Positions 8,626-18,013 of a stretch of 64,000 bases of DNA are shown here, one piece after another. The notes under the pieces are model-generated. The model did no database searches and was not told the origin of the DNA. It was given only the letters and a program-made list of their open reading frames with translations. Location: assembly GCA_040776905.1 (NCBI GenBank), contig JAXGZQ010000001.1, positions 124,001 through 188,000 on the forward strand, in the 5' to 3' direction. Within the stretch, counting starts at the first letter, position 1, and every line of letters starts with the position of its first letter. The stretch comes from SLHU01 sp009929975 (GTDB lineage: Bacteria > Bacillota > Clostridia > Saccharofermentanales > UBA5734). The translations under genes and the position numbers were made by a program.

Positions 8626-9578
8626 TGCTGTTTTCCTCCCATGGTCTGGCCCAGCCGGTAATTATGCGAACAGGCCGAACTAAACATCCGCCGGCCGGAT
8701 TCCGTTTGAATTTCCAGAAGATTCAGCACGCCTTTACCACAGGCAACACTGATCACATCGCCGCCGCAGTCACAGACTGTACCCGGCGCGGCCGGACACG
8801 GATCCGCCGGTGATTCATCGCTTCTTACTTCGGTCCGGTGGATTTTCAGCCGCTTGCCGTCACACCAGGTATAGGCCCCCGGCCAGGGCGTTGTCCCCCG
8901 CACCAGGTTATGGATCGCCCGGGCGGATTGTGTCCAGTCGATCTCACCGGTCTCACGAATCATGATCGGTGCTTTGGTCGCCAGCGAATCGTCTTGCGCT
9001 GTCGCGACCAGGCGACCGGCCAGATAATCCTCGAGTGCCTGAGGCAGCAGTTCGGCTCCCATGCCGGCCAGACGGCCGCTGAGCTGGCCGGCATCAATCC
9101 GGTCATCCAGCGGCAGGGATTTTTGCAGGAGAATATCTCCGGTATCCATGCCTTCATCCATCAGCATCAATGTGATCCCGGTTTCCCGGGCACCGCGGAT
9201 CAGGGCCCAGTTGATCGGTGCCGCACCGCGCAGCTGCGGCAGCAGCGACGCATGCAGATTGAGACAGCCCCGCGGCGGCAGCTGCAGCAGATTGGCCGGC
9301 AGAATCCGTCCGTAAGCGACGGTAATGATCAGGTCCGGCCGCAAATCGGCCAGGGACTGCTCAAACTCCGGGGTGCGGATTTTCAACGGCTGCAGGACCG
9401 GAATACCGGCTGCCTGCGCCGTCTGCTTGACGGGCGGTGCCTGAAGATGGCCGTGACGGCCCTTGGGCCGGTCCGGCTGGCAGACGACGGCCACGACAGG
9501 CCAGTCATGATCGATCAGAGCCTGCAGAGCAGGAACCGCGAAGTCCGGGGTTCCCATGAAGATGATGCGTGGTCTCAT
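8622..9578 (-). CDS. fmt: Methionyl-tRNA formyltransferase
   Basis: Formylates Met-tRNAi using 10-formyl-tetrahydrofolate, the step before initiation. The 318-aa protein begins with the FMGTPDFAVP strand (residues 7-16), contains the LHASLLPQLRGAAPI formyl-transfer segment with the catalytic Asn/His/Asp context, and ends in an OB-like tRNA-binding domain. ATG 9578 overlaps the def stop by 4 nt (ATGA), and its own stop overlaps the next gene by 4 nt, consistent with one co-translated unit def-fmt-yugP. Confidence 0.96.
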   Translation of the reverse strand: MRPRIIFMGTPDFAVPALQALIDHDWPVVAVVCQPDRPKGRHGHLQAPPVKQTAQAAGIPVLQPLKIRTPEFEQSLADLRPDLIITVAYGRILPANLLQLPPRGCLNLHASLLPQLRGAAPINWALIRGARETGITLMLMDEGMDTGDILLQKSLPLDDRIDAGQLSGRLAGMGAELLPQALEDYLAGRLVATAQDDSLATKAPIMIRETGEIDWTQSARAIHNLVRGTTPWPGAYTWCDGKRLKIHRTEVRSDESPADPCPAAPGTVCDCGGDVISVACGKGVLNLLEIQTESGRRMFSSACSHNYRLGQTMGGKQH

Positions 9579-10036
9579 TCCCTGATCAGGTCTCCCTTCA
9601 CTTTATCGGTGAACAGAACGCCGTCCAGATGATCGTTCTCATGACTGATACAGACCGCCTTGAGGCCTTCGGCTTCCATCTCAAATGGCTGGCCGTCACG
9701 ATCCATCGCCCGGATGACCAGTCTGGCCGGTCGTTCGACTTCTCCGGCACAGCCCGGAACGGACAGGCAGCCTTCCATGTACATCTGGCTGCCTTCGCGC
9801 TCAACAATCTCCGGATTGACCATGACATGCACCCCTGAGCCGTCCTGGATATCCATGACGAAGATGCGGCGCAGAACGCCGACCTGGACAGCGGCCAGCC
9901 CGATCCCGTTATTCTCGTACATCGTCTCGATCATATCATCAATCAATGTCTTGATCCGGTCGTTGACCGCTTCAACCGGCCGGCTGACTTTACGCAGAGC
10001 CGGGTCGCCATCGATGATTATCTTTCTGAGTGCCAT
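9575..10036 (-). CDS. def: Peptide deformylase
   Basis: Removes the N-formyl group from nascent proteins. All three family motifs are present: GIGLA (residues 44-48), EGCLS with metal ligand C90 (88-92) and HENDH (132-136), where the last carries the two His ligands and catalytic Glu. The ATG at 10036 is preferred over the frame start at 10081 because AAGGAAG sits upstream and the protein then starts MALRKI, 153 aa, normal for the family. It is the first gene after an extended -10 promoter, so it may head its own transcript. Confidence 0.95.
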   Translation of the reverse strand: MALRKIIIDGDPALRKVSRPVEAVNDRIKTLIDDMIETMYENNGIGLAAVQVGVLRRIFVMDIQDGSGVHVMVNPEIVEREGSQMYMEGCLSVPGCAGEVERPARLVIRAMDRDGQPFEMEAEGLKAVCISHENDHLDGVLFTDKVKGDLIRE

Positions 10037-10092
10037 AGTGACTTCCTTTCCCGAATATGCAGGCAAAAATAAGGCTTTCAACCCTCTTTGTT

Positions 10093-10101
10093 ATTATATC
10101 A
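10093..10101 (-). promoter_or_regulatory. Extended -10 promoter upstream of def
   Basis: The minus strand reads TGATATAAT at 10101-10093: a perfect TATAAT with the TG extended -10 element one base before it. No good -35 hexamer is found at 16-18 nt, as often happens with extended -10 promoters. It lies in the 106-nt gap between priA and def, about 57 nt before the def start, and would drive def-fmt and the genes after them. A 5-bp inverted repeat at 10128-10140 just upstream has no U-run. Confidence 0.65.
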
Positions 10102-10142
10102 GATTCATCGTGTCGAATTTGTGAATTGTACGAACCGTACGG

Positions 10143-12452
10143 CTACAGCAGCTGATAGGGATCGTAGTCCAGCGCGACCGCGACCCGGCCGAAAGGAAAG
10201 TGATCCAACACCGGCATGATCATCTGGTTGATCAGATCCTGGGCCGGCCCCTTGAGGATCAGGCGCCAGCGGTAGCGATCCTTGATCCGGTACATCGGGG
10301 CACGTGCGGGCGCCATCAAGTCAATCCCGGCAAAATCCCCGTTTTCCTCCAGTCTGGCCCGCAGCGCAGAGGCCAGCCGGCGGCAGGCGGTGCTGGCATC
10401 TTCCTCCAGCGGCGCGGACAGGGTCAGGCAGGCGACGCTGCCATACGGCGGATAGCCCATCGCTTTGCGGAACCGTTTCTCCTGCGCGTAGAAACCGGCA
10501 AAATCCTGCTCGGCCGCGTGCCGGATCGCGTAATCGTCCATATTGTAACTTTGAATCATGACCCGCCCCTGGATATCGCCGCGCCCGGCCCGGCCGGCCG
10601 CCTGGGTCATCAACTGGAAGGCCCGCTCACCGGCCCGGAAATCTGACAGGCCGAGCAGCTGGTCGGCTGAGAGAATACCGACCACACTGACATTGGGAAA
10701 ATCATGTCCTTTGGCGATCATCTGGGTACCGATCAGAACATCTGCCTGATGGTCGGCGAAAGCCTGGAGGATGCGGGCATGCGCATGCCGTCCACTGGTT
10801 GTGTCCTGGTCCATGCGCAGGGCACGTGCCTCGGGAAATGCCTGATGAAAAAGTTCCTCGATCTGCTGCGTTCCGACACCGAACCGGCCGATCAGGCGGC
10901 TGTGGCAGACCGGACAGCTGGTCGGCGGGCGGCTGACCCGGCCGCAATAATGACAGACCAGCTGCTCACGGGCCGCTGATCCGGCCGGAGCATGCTGGTT
11001 CTGATGCAGGGTCATCGAGACACTGCAGGATGAACACTTCACGACATGGCCGCATTCGCGGCAGAGAATGAAGCTGGCATATCCGCGGCGGTTGATGAAA
11101 AGGATCGCCTGTTCACCGGCAGAAAAGGCCTGACGCAGCGCACTTTCCAGCGCGCGGCTGAAGACACTGCGATGTCCGTCCCGCAGTTCCTGGCGCATGT
11201 CGATAATTTCAGCCCGGGCCATGCCGGCCGCCCCGATTCTCAGCGGCAGTTCAAGTAGTGTCGCCTGGCCGCTTTCACAGCGGACCATCGACTCAACGGA
11301 TGGCGTCGCGGATCCGAGCACCAGCAGACCGCCATGCTCCTGCACACGCATCCTGGCGATGTCGCGGGCATGGTAGCGTGGATGCGTCTCTGATTTATAG
11401 GTACTTTCCTGCTCTTCATCGAGTATGATCAGGCCGATATCACGCAGCGGCGCGAATACGGCAGAACGCGCGCCGACAACCAGGTGGATTTCCTGGCGGA
11501 TGATCCGCTGCCATTGCTCATAGCGCTCTGCCGGGGTCAGGCGGCTGTGCAGTACCGCTACGGCAGCGCCGAAACGGGCGCGGATGCGGCTGATCATCTG
11601 CGGGGTCAGTGAGATCTCCGGCACAAGGATGATCACGCTGCGTCCCAGCTGCAGGGTCTGTTCGGCTAGATTGAGATAGACTTCCGTCTTGCCGCTGCCG
11701 GTGACACCGAACAGGACAAATTCCTGACAGCTGGTCAGATCAGCCGAACATTCGCGCATGGAGCGGCTGACCCGGTCAATCACGCGCACTTGATCCGCGG
11801 TCGGCTGAAACGGCCTGGCTTCCGGCTCGGCGTCATCCGCGTCCAGCTGGCGGCGGACCGCCTGGTCGCTGACGGTGACCAGTTCTTTTTTTTCCAGTGT
11901 TTTGATCACGGAACGGCTGACCTGGCAGGCTCGCAGAACCTCCTGCAGCGGGGCCTGCTCACAGTCGAGCAGCAGTTCAATGACCCTGATCTGGCCGACC
12001 CGGTCAAGTTCCCCGTCTGCCAGGCGCTGCGCGGCATCCTCTTCATCGCACAGCGACACCATGCGGACCATCTTATCCCCGGTCGAAACAACGGCAGCCG
12101 GCACCATGCAGCGAATCGCGTCGCCATGCGTACACAGGTAGCGCCGCCGCATCCTGGCCGCCAGGCGCAGCTGGTCCGGCAGCAGGACAGGCTCCGGTGA
12201 AAGCAGTCCGCTCAGCGGCTTGATCTGGAAATCGATATCCTCACGCGGCACCAGCGCGGTGACGAACGCTTCGGCCGGCCGGTTGCCGGAACCAAATGGA
12301 ACCTCAACCCGGCAGCCGATCGTGATCTGACCTGCCAGCGAGGGTGGGATCTGGTATGTGTAGGCACGGTCAAAAGAGCGGCGGCTGTCCCGCAGCACCA
12401 CCTGGCAGGCTGTCAGATCAGCCCGAGGCTGTTCATCCATCAACCGAGCCAT
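10143..12452 (-). CDS. priA: Primosomal replication protein N' (PriA helicase)
   Basis: ATP-dependent 3'-5' helicase that reloads the replisome at stalled forks. The 769-aa protein has the N-terminal DNA-binding region, a Walker A GVTGSGKTE, a DEEQE Walker B variant of the DEEH box, and a zinc-binding insert with paired CxxC motifs (CRECG, CSSC, CHYCG, CPVC) in the middle of the helicase core, all expected for PriA. The start ATG 12452 overlaps the polC stop by 13 nt. This priA-def-fmt order is common, but direct attachment to polC is less so. Confidence 0.96.
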   Translation of the reverse strand: MARLMDEQPRADLTACQVVLRDSRRSFDRAYTYQIPPSLAGQITIGCRVEVPFGSGNRPAEAFVTALVPREDIDFQIKPLSGLLSPEPVLLPDQLRLAARMRRRYLCTHGDAIRCMVPAAVVSTGDKMVRMVSLCDEEDAAQRLADGELDRVGQIRVIELLLDCEQAPLQEVLRACQVSRSVIKTLEKKELVTVSDQAVRRQLDADDAEPEARPFQPTADQVRVIDRVSRSMRECSADLTSCQEFVLFGVTGSGKTEVYLNLAEQTLQLGRSVIILVPEISLTPQMISRIRARFGAAVAVLHSRLTPAERYEQWQRIIRQEIHLVVGARSAVFAPLRDIGLIILDEEQESTYKSETHPRYHARDIARMRVQEHGGLLVLGSATPSVESMVRCESGQATLLELPLRIGAAGMARAEIIDMRQELRDGHRSVFSRALESALRQAFSAGEQAILFINRRGYASFILCRECGHVVKCSSCSVSMTLHQNQHAPAGSAAREQLVCHYCGRVSRPPTSCPVCHSRLIGRFGVGTQQIEELFHQAFPEARALRMDQDTTSGRHAHARILQAFADHQADVLIGTQMIAKGHDFPNVSVVGILSADQLLGLSDFRAGERAFQLMTQAAGRAGRGDIQGRVMIQSYNMDDYAIRHAAEQDFAGFYAQEKRFRKAMGYPPYGSVACLTLSAPLEEDASTACRRLASALRARLEENGDFAGIDLMAPARAPMYRIKDRYRWRLILKGPAQDLINQMIMPVLDHFPFGRVAVALDYDPYQLL

Positions 12453-15400
12453 TCGAACAGATCCATCTGCGCGGAGTCAGGCAAGCCGCCCAGAACTCCG
12501 GCCGCGCTCAGCGTCTCAACCGCCGACTGGCCAATGCCGGTACGCCGCATCAGTTCATCTTTTGATTTGAACGGACCATCGCGGCGGGCAGTGACAAGAC
12601 TTTGTGCCATCGCGCCGCTGATCGAGGGGATCGCGTTCAACGGCGGCCGGATTGAGTGCTCATCCTCTTTGAGAAATTGCGAAGCAGCCGATTCATACAA
12701 GTCAATCGGCAGAAAATCAATGCCGCGCAGCTGCATTTCCTCCACCAGTTCAAGAATGTAGAAGATCTTCTGTTCACGATCCGTCAGTTCACGAAAACCG
12801 GCCTGCAGTGTTTCACGTTCCCGTCTGACCTGCTCGGCCGGCCGGCACATGCGGCTGCTGTCGAACTCGTCGGCCCTGACCGTGAAGAACGCGCAATAAT
12901 ATTCCGCCGGATAGTAGACCTTGAACCAGGCGACGCGCAGCGATGAGATCGTATAGGCGGCGGCATGCGCCTTCGGGAACATATAGCGGATCTTCAGGCA
13001 GGAATCGATATACCATTCCGGTACACCGTGCCGGCGCATCAGGTCTTCCTGCTCCTGCAGCAGGCCGCGCCCCTTACGCACCCGCTCCATGATGGTGAAA
13101 GCGTCCTTCGGCGGCAGACCGTTATAGATCAGCCCGGTCATGATCGAATCGCGGCAGCCGATCACTTCATTGATCGTGCACGTTCCATTGCGGATCAGGT
13201 CCTGGGCATTGCCTTTCCAGACATCTGTCCCATGAGACAGGCCCATCAGCTGAACCAGATCATAAAAGCGGGTCGGCCGGGTCTCGCGGATCATATCACG
13301 GGCCATGAACGTACCCATTTCCGGCAGTCCCAGGGTCGCGCTGCCGGCCGGCGACTGTCCCTCCGGAATGCCGAGGGCTTCAGTCGACTGGAAGAGCGAC
13401 ATGACTTTCTCATCAGGAATCGGGATATTCAGCACGTCAACGCCCGTCAGGTCGCTGAGCATCTTCAGCACCGTCGGATCATCATGGCCGAGAATGTCCA
13501 GTTTGAGAATCGTATCATGCATCGCGTTGAAGTCGAAATGAGTCGTCACCGTACCCGCTTCGCGTTTATCCGCCGGATGCTGGATCGGTGTGAAATCATA
13601 GATTTCCCGTTCCTGTGGCACAACGACAATGCCGCCGGGATGCTGCCCGGTGGTGCGCTTGACACCGATCAAACCGTCCGCCAGGCGATTGATCTCCGCC
13701 TGGGTGACGAATTCACCGCTTTTCTCATAAAAACCGCGTACGATCGCCTGCGCGTTCTTTTCGGCATAACTGCTGATCGTTCCGGCCCTGAAGGTGTAAC
13801 GGCTGCCGAACATGGACTCGATGAAACGATGCGCGGTCGCCTGATACTCCCCGGAGAAATTCAGGTCAATATCCGGCTGTTTGTCGCCTTCAAAGCCAAG
13901 GAAGGTCTCGAAAGGAATATCCTGTCCGTCACGATGCAGCGCGGCACCACATTCGGGACATGATTTGGCCGGCAGGTCATAGCCTGATCCATAGGACCCG
14001 GTCTGGTCAAACTGGCTGTAATGGCAGTCTGGACAGATGTAGTGCGGCGGCAGCGGATTGACTTCTGTAATCCCGCAGAACGAGGCGACCAGCGACGATC
14101 CGACCGAGCCGCGCGATCCGACAATGTAGCCGTCTTCATTCGATTTTCTGACCAGTTTATGCGAGATGTAGTACATGACGGCATAGCCATTGTCGATAAT
14201 CGATTTCAGTTCATGCTCAACCCGTTCGCGAACCTGGTCCGGAAGCTGGCCGTCACGGCCATACAACGCCATGGCGGTATCCCAGGTCAGGCGGCGCACA
14301 TCATCGGCCGCGGTCGCGATCAGCGGCGGGAATGAGCCGTCCGGAAAGGGCAGCAAATCAGCGCTGACCCGTTCAGCGATGGCGGCCGGCTGGCGGATGA
14401 CGACCTGCCTGGCTTCCTCGTCGCCGAGATAGGCGAACTCAGACAGCATCTCGTCCGTCGTCCGGTAATACAGGCCGGCCTGCTCTTTGGCATCGGCAAA
14501 GCCCATGTCCGTCATGAGAATCTCACGCAGGCGGCTGTCCCGGTCATCAAGAAAATGTACGTCACAGGTCGCGCAGACCGGCCGTCTGGTCTTTTTGCCG
14601 AGCGCCACCACCAGACGGTTGAGATTCTGCAGATCCTCTTCCCGTTCGAGACCACTGTCCGGGTCGCGCAGAAGGAAGCGGTTGTTCGAGATCGGCTGGA
14701 TTTCCAGATAATCGTAGAAGCGGGCCATCCGGGTCAGCGGGCTGCGGGCCAGTCCGGCCAGTGCCCGGTCATAGTCGCAGCCGGCGGCTTTGTAGTGTTC
14801 AACGACATGGCGGAACAGCTCACCGGCCTCGCAGGCACTGCCGACAATCAGCCCGGGGCGGAAATACTCAAGCAGACTGCGCGGGATACGCGGGCGGGTA
14901 TGGAAATAACGCGTATGCGATTGTGAGACGAGGCGGTACAGATGATACAGTCCGACCGGATCTGCGGCCAGCAGGATGATATGGTAGACCGGGCGGCGGT
15001 GCTCCAGGATCATCTCATCGGTCGCGTGGCCGGCTTTCAGATTAAGTTCCTGCAGCGTTTCAGCCCCGGACTGCTGCCACAGCCTGGCAAAGATCTCGCC
15101 ACAGGCCAGAGCGTCCGCTTCTGCGCGATGATGACGCGACAGGTCAATCTCCAGATGTTCGCTGACCGTGTTCAGTTTGTGATTCTTGATATCAGGCAGC
15201 AGCCAGCGGGACAGCGCCAGCGTATCAATCAGCGGTGGATTGAATTTCACGCGCGGATCCGCCGGCTGTGCGGTGCGGAATCCTTCATGGCGGATGAATG
15301 ACAGATCAAAGAACGCGTTATGGGCGACCACCGGACGCTCCCCCATCCAGTCCGCCAGATCGCGCAGCCATTCAAATGGCGCCGGAGCGTCGCGCAGCAT

Positions 15401-16909
15401 TTCCGTACGGATCCCGGTCAGTTCCTCTGAGCGCGGTGAAACAGGAATACCGGGATTAAGCAGGCTGACACGGCGGTCAGCCGGCGTAAAGCCGCCCCGG
15501 CCATCCGGTTCGAAATGAACCGCCGCGACTTCGATCAGGCGATCAACCGCCGGATCAAGACCGGTCGTCTCAACATCGAGCGCGATGAAGCCATCGTCCA
15601 GGCTGGCATCATCCGCCTGCCAGACCACAGAGGGTCCATCATCCGTCAGATATCCCTCCATGCCGTAGATCAGCTTGATCGGCTGGCCATCAGCCGCCAG
15701 TTTGCGCCGGGTTTCAGCGGCCTCCGGGAAAGATTGCACCACACCGTGGTCGGTGATCGCGATGGCCTGGTGTCCGAACGATGCCGCCAGCTGAACCAGA
15801 TCACTGGCTGAGCCGACCGCGTCCCGCGTACTCATCTTCGTATGCGCATGCAGCTCAACCCGCCGTTCCACAGCGTTATCGCGGCGTTTTGCCGGCTGGT
15901 CGGCTTTCTGGATGCCCAGCGCCCTGGCCTGCAGGTCCTTGGCAAACTGTGAATCAAAGGAAATCTCAGCCTGAACCCGCACCCAGGCTTTATTCAGCCG
16001 GCCGCTGAGTTCAGCTTCTTCTTCCGGCTTGGCAAACACGATACAGGTGATCGAACTGATATAGTCAGTCAGGTCGAATTTGATCAAACTGCGGGTCCCC
16101 TGGCTGACGGTCCGGCTTTCGAGGCGGATCACCTGGCCTTCAATCAGAACCAGTCCTGATTCGCTGTTCAGTTCGCTGATGGGTGTCGGCAGCAGCTGCT
16201 TGCGCAGACGGCCCCAGATCATATCCTCCTGACGGGTTTGACTCCAGTATGAACGGACTTTTTCCTGCGCCGGGCGATCGTCTGAACCCGCTGACGGACC
16301 GCTTGCGGCCGGCAGTGGCGCGGCGGCCGGCTCAGCCATCATGGCCGCGTGAATCTGATTGGCCCGCTGATCGTGCGTCTGGCTCATGTCATGGGCGTAC
16401 CGCCTCATATCTGCCGCGGCTGGAACGAGACAGAACCGGGTCTCTCCTGTCATGTAGTCGCCGCATAACTGGCTGAGATAATCGAGCTGCAGCGGATCGA
16501 GCAGGCTGCAGCTGACCTCGCTCAGATGAATCTCAACTTGCTCGGCATTGCCATGAAATGAGGCCTGTCGCAGCATCGAAGCCGACAACGCGTCGCGCTT
16601 CCAGAGATGGCGAAGCAGCCAGGGGGCCATGCTGGCCGCATAATGATTGGCCGCTTCCGTTTCCATCGGCCGGGCGAACCGCTGGCAGAGAATCACCTCG
16701 CGAATCCCGAGCCGCTGTTCCAACGTCTGTTCCAGCCGGCAAAGCAGATCCGGCGCCAGCGCTTGCTCAAGCAGGCAGTCCAGCTGCAGCAGGCCGCTTT
16801 TCCTGATGCTCATCCCGGTGACCAATCCGGAAATCCGGTTGATCTCTGTGATGAACGTGGGATCATTGACCCAGTGCCGGATCAGTTCTGACAGACTTGT
16901 TCTGATCAC
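12440..16909 (-). CDS. polC: DNA polymerase III alpha subunit, PolC type
   Basis: Main replicative polymerase of low-GC Gram-positives, with built-in 3'-5' exonuclease. Domains in order: N-terminal domain, OB fold, PHP domain starting at VELHAHTKMSTRDAV, proofreading exonuclease (FIALDVETTGLD start) inserted in the PHP domain, then palm/fingers with a zinc-binding CPDCHYSQ/CPECG region and the VGSRGSVGSS segment, ending in helix-hairpin-helix sequence. About 1,489 aa, normal for PolC. I choose GTG 16909 because GAGG lies 5 nt upstream, just after the ispG stop; in-frame ATGs at 16924 and 16942 would overlap ispG and have poorer ribosome sites. Confidence 0.97.
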   Translation of the reverse strand: MIRTSLSELIRHWVNDPTFITEINRISGLVTGMSIRKSGLLQLDCLLEQALAPDLLCRLEQTLEQRLGIREVILCQRFARPMETEAANHYAASMAPWLLRHLWKRDALSASMLRQASFHGNAEQVEIHLSEVSCSLLDPLQLDYLSQLCGDYMTGETRFCLVPAAADMRRYAHDMSQTHDQRANQIHAAMMAEPAAAPLPAASGPSAGSDDRPAQEKVRSYWSQTRQEDMIWGRLRKQLLPTPISELNSESGLVLIEGQVIRLESRTVSQGTRSLIKFDLTDYISSITCIVFAKPEEEAELSGRLNKAWVRVQAEISFDSQFAKDLQARALGIQKADQPAKRRDNAVERRVELHAHTKMSTRDAVGSASDLVQLAASFGHQAIAITDHGVVQSFPEAAETRRKLAADGQPIKLIYGMEGYLTDDGPSVVWQADDASLDDGFIALDVETTGLDPAVDRLIEVAAVHFEPDGRGGFTPADRRVSLLNPGIPVSPRSEELTGIRTEMLRDAPAPFEWLRDLADWMGERPVVAHNAFFDLSFIRHEGFRTAQPADPRVKFNPPLIDTLALSRWLLPDIKNHKLNTVSEHLEIDLSRHHRAEADALACGEIFARLWQQSGAETLQELNLKAGHATDEMILEHRRPVYHIILLAADPVGLYHLYRLVSQSHTRYFHTRPRIPRSLLEYFRPGLIVGSACEAGELFRHVVEHYKAAGCDYDRALAGLARSPLTRMARFYDYLEIQPISNNRFLLRDPDSGLEREEDLQNLNRLVVALGKKTRRPVCATCDVHFLDDRDSRLREILMTDMGFADAKEQAGLYYRTTDEMLSEFAYLGDEEARQVVIRQPAAIAERVSADLLPFPDGSFPPLIATAADDVRRLTWDTAMALYGRDGQLPDQVRERVEHELKSIIDNGYAVMYYISHKLVRKSNEDGYIVGSRGSVGSSLVASFCGITEVNPLPPHYICPDCHYSQFDQTGSYGSGYDLPAKSCPECGAALHRDGQDIPFETFLGFEGDKQPDIDLNFSGEYQATAHRFIESMFGSRYTFRAGTISSYAEKNAQAIVRGFYEKSGEFVTQAEINRLADGLIGVKRTTGQHPGGIVVVPQEREIYDFTPIQHPADKREAGTVTTHFDFNAMHDTILKLDILGHDDPTVLKMLSDLTGVDVLNIPIPDEKVMSLFQSTEALGIPEGQSPAGSATLGLPEMGTFMARDMIRETRPTRFYDLVQLMGLSHGTDVWKGNAQDLIRNGTCTINEVIGCRDSIMTGLIYNGLPPKDAFTIMERVRKGRGLLQEQEDLMRRHGVPEWYIDSCLKIRYMFPKAHAAAYTISSLRVAWFKVYYPAEYYCAFFTVRADEFDSSRMCRPAEQVRRERETLQAGFRELTDREQKIFYILELVEEMQLRGIDFLPIDLYESAASQFLKEDEHSIRPPLNAIPSISGAMAQSLVTARRDGPFKSKDELMRRTGIGQSAVETLSAAGVLGGLPDSAQMDLFEWLG

Positions 16910-16916
16910 AGCGCCC

Positions 16917-17990
16917 TCACACATTCCCGTCCAGCTCATCACAGAGCTGTCTGATTTCTTTCATCAGGGCTTCAACCGCTTGTTCCTGCGGAACTTTGCG
17001 CAGAATCTTCCCCCGGCGGAAGATAAGAAATTCACCGCGGCCGCCAGCCAGGCCGATGTCTGCGTGCCGTGCTTCGCCCGGTCCATTAACGGCGCAGCCC
17101 ATCACAGCGACACGGATCGGATGACGGATCTCCTGCAGCCGGGCTTCAACCGCTTCGGCGACCTGCTGCAGATCAACAGCGGTGCGCCCGCATGTCGGGC
17201 AGCTGATCAGTTCAGGGCCACGCCGGCGCAGCCCGAGTGATTTGAGAATCGCGTAACCGGCGTGAATCTCCTCAACCGGATCCGCGGTCAGCGACACGCG
17301 GATGGTATCGCCGATGCCTTCAGCCAGCAGCGTTCCGATGCCCACCGCCGAGCGGATGGTCCCTTCGCGGCGCGTACCGGCTTCCGTCACCCCCAGATGA
17401 AGCGGATAATCCGTCTGATCAGCCAACCGGCGATAGGCCTCGATGGTCAGGAGCGGGTCAGATGCTTTGATCGACAAACACAGCTGATCGAAGTCAAACC
17501 GTTCGAGCAGCTGGACATGCTCAAGGACCGATTCAACCATCGATGCCGCATTGACACCGCCGTTGCGGTCGATGATATCCTGACGTAGTGATCCTGAGTT
17601 GACACCGATGCGGATCGGAATGCCGGCCGCTTTCGCGGCCCGGGCAACCTGCCGGACACGCTCCGGGTCACCGATATTGCCGGGATTGATCCTGATTTTA
17701 TCCGCTCCGGCGGTAATCGCGGCCAGCGCGAGCCGGTAGTCAAAATGGATATCCGCGACGATCGGAATCGGCGACTGGCGGCGAATTTCAGCGAATGCCC
17801 CGGCCGCTTCCATGTCAGGCACCGCCAGACGGGTGATATCGCAGCCGGCTTCCGCCAGCTCAAGAATCTGGCGGACACTGGCCTGAACATCACGGGTATC
17901 CGTATTATTCATGGACTGGACCGCGACAGGATGATCCCCGCCGATCCGGACCGTCCCGATCTGGATTTCTCTTGTTTTTCTGCGTTCCAT
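16917..17990 (-). CDS. ispG: 4-hydroxy-3-methylbut-2-en-1-yl diphosphate synthase (flavodoxin/ferredoxin)
   Basis: Penultimate step of the MEP isoprenoid pathway, a [4Fe-4S] enzyme that reductively opens MEcPP to HMBPP. The 357-aa two-domain form has the TIM-barrel N-terminus (IGGDHPVAVQSMNNTDT) and a C-terminal cluster domain with CPTCGR and GCAVNGPGE, giving the three Cys ligands and the conserved Glu. AAGGAG precedes ATG 17990. dxr and ispH are also in this window, so at least three MEP-pathway genes are encoded here. Confidence 0.97.
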   Translation of the reverse strand: MERRKTREIQIGTVRIGGDHPVAVQSMNNTDTRDVQASVRQILELAEAGCDITRLAVPDMEAAGAFAEIRRQSPIPIVADIHFDYRLALAAITAGADKIRINPGNIGDPERVRQVARAAKAAGIPIRIGVNSGSLRQDIIDRNGGVNAASMVESVLEHVQLLERFDFDQLCLSIKASDPLLTIEAYRRLADQTDYPLHLGVTEAGTRREGTIRSAVGIGTLLAEGIGDTIRVSLTADPVEEIHAGYAILKSLGLRRRGPELISCPTCGRTAVDLQQVAEAVEARLQEIRHPIRVAVMGCAVNGPGEARHADIGLAGGRGEFLIFRRGKILRKVPQEQAVEALMKEIRQLCDELDGNV

Positions 17991-18013
17991 CTGGTTTAGC
18001 TCCTTGTTGATGA

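Noticed and set aside
10128..10140. Inverted repeat GTACG/CGTAC as a priA terminator
   Set aside because: Only 5 bp, no U-run after it on the minus strand.
12965..13963. Plus-strand 332-codon open frame opposite polC
   Set aside because: Long antisense frames are common opposite GC-rich genes; composition is rich in H, R and Q and no family motif is visible.
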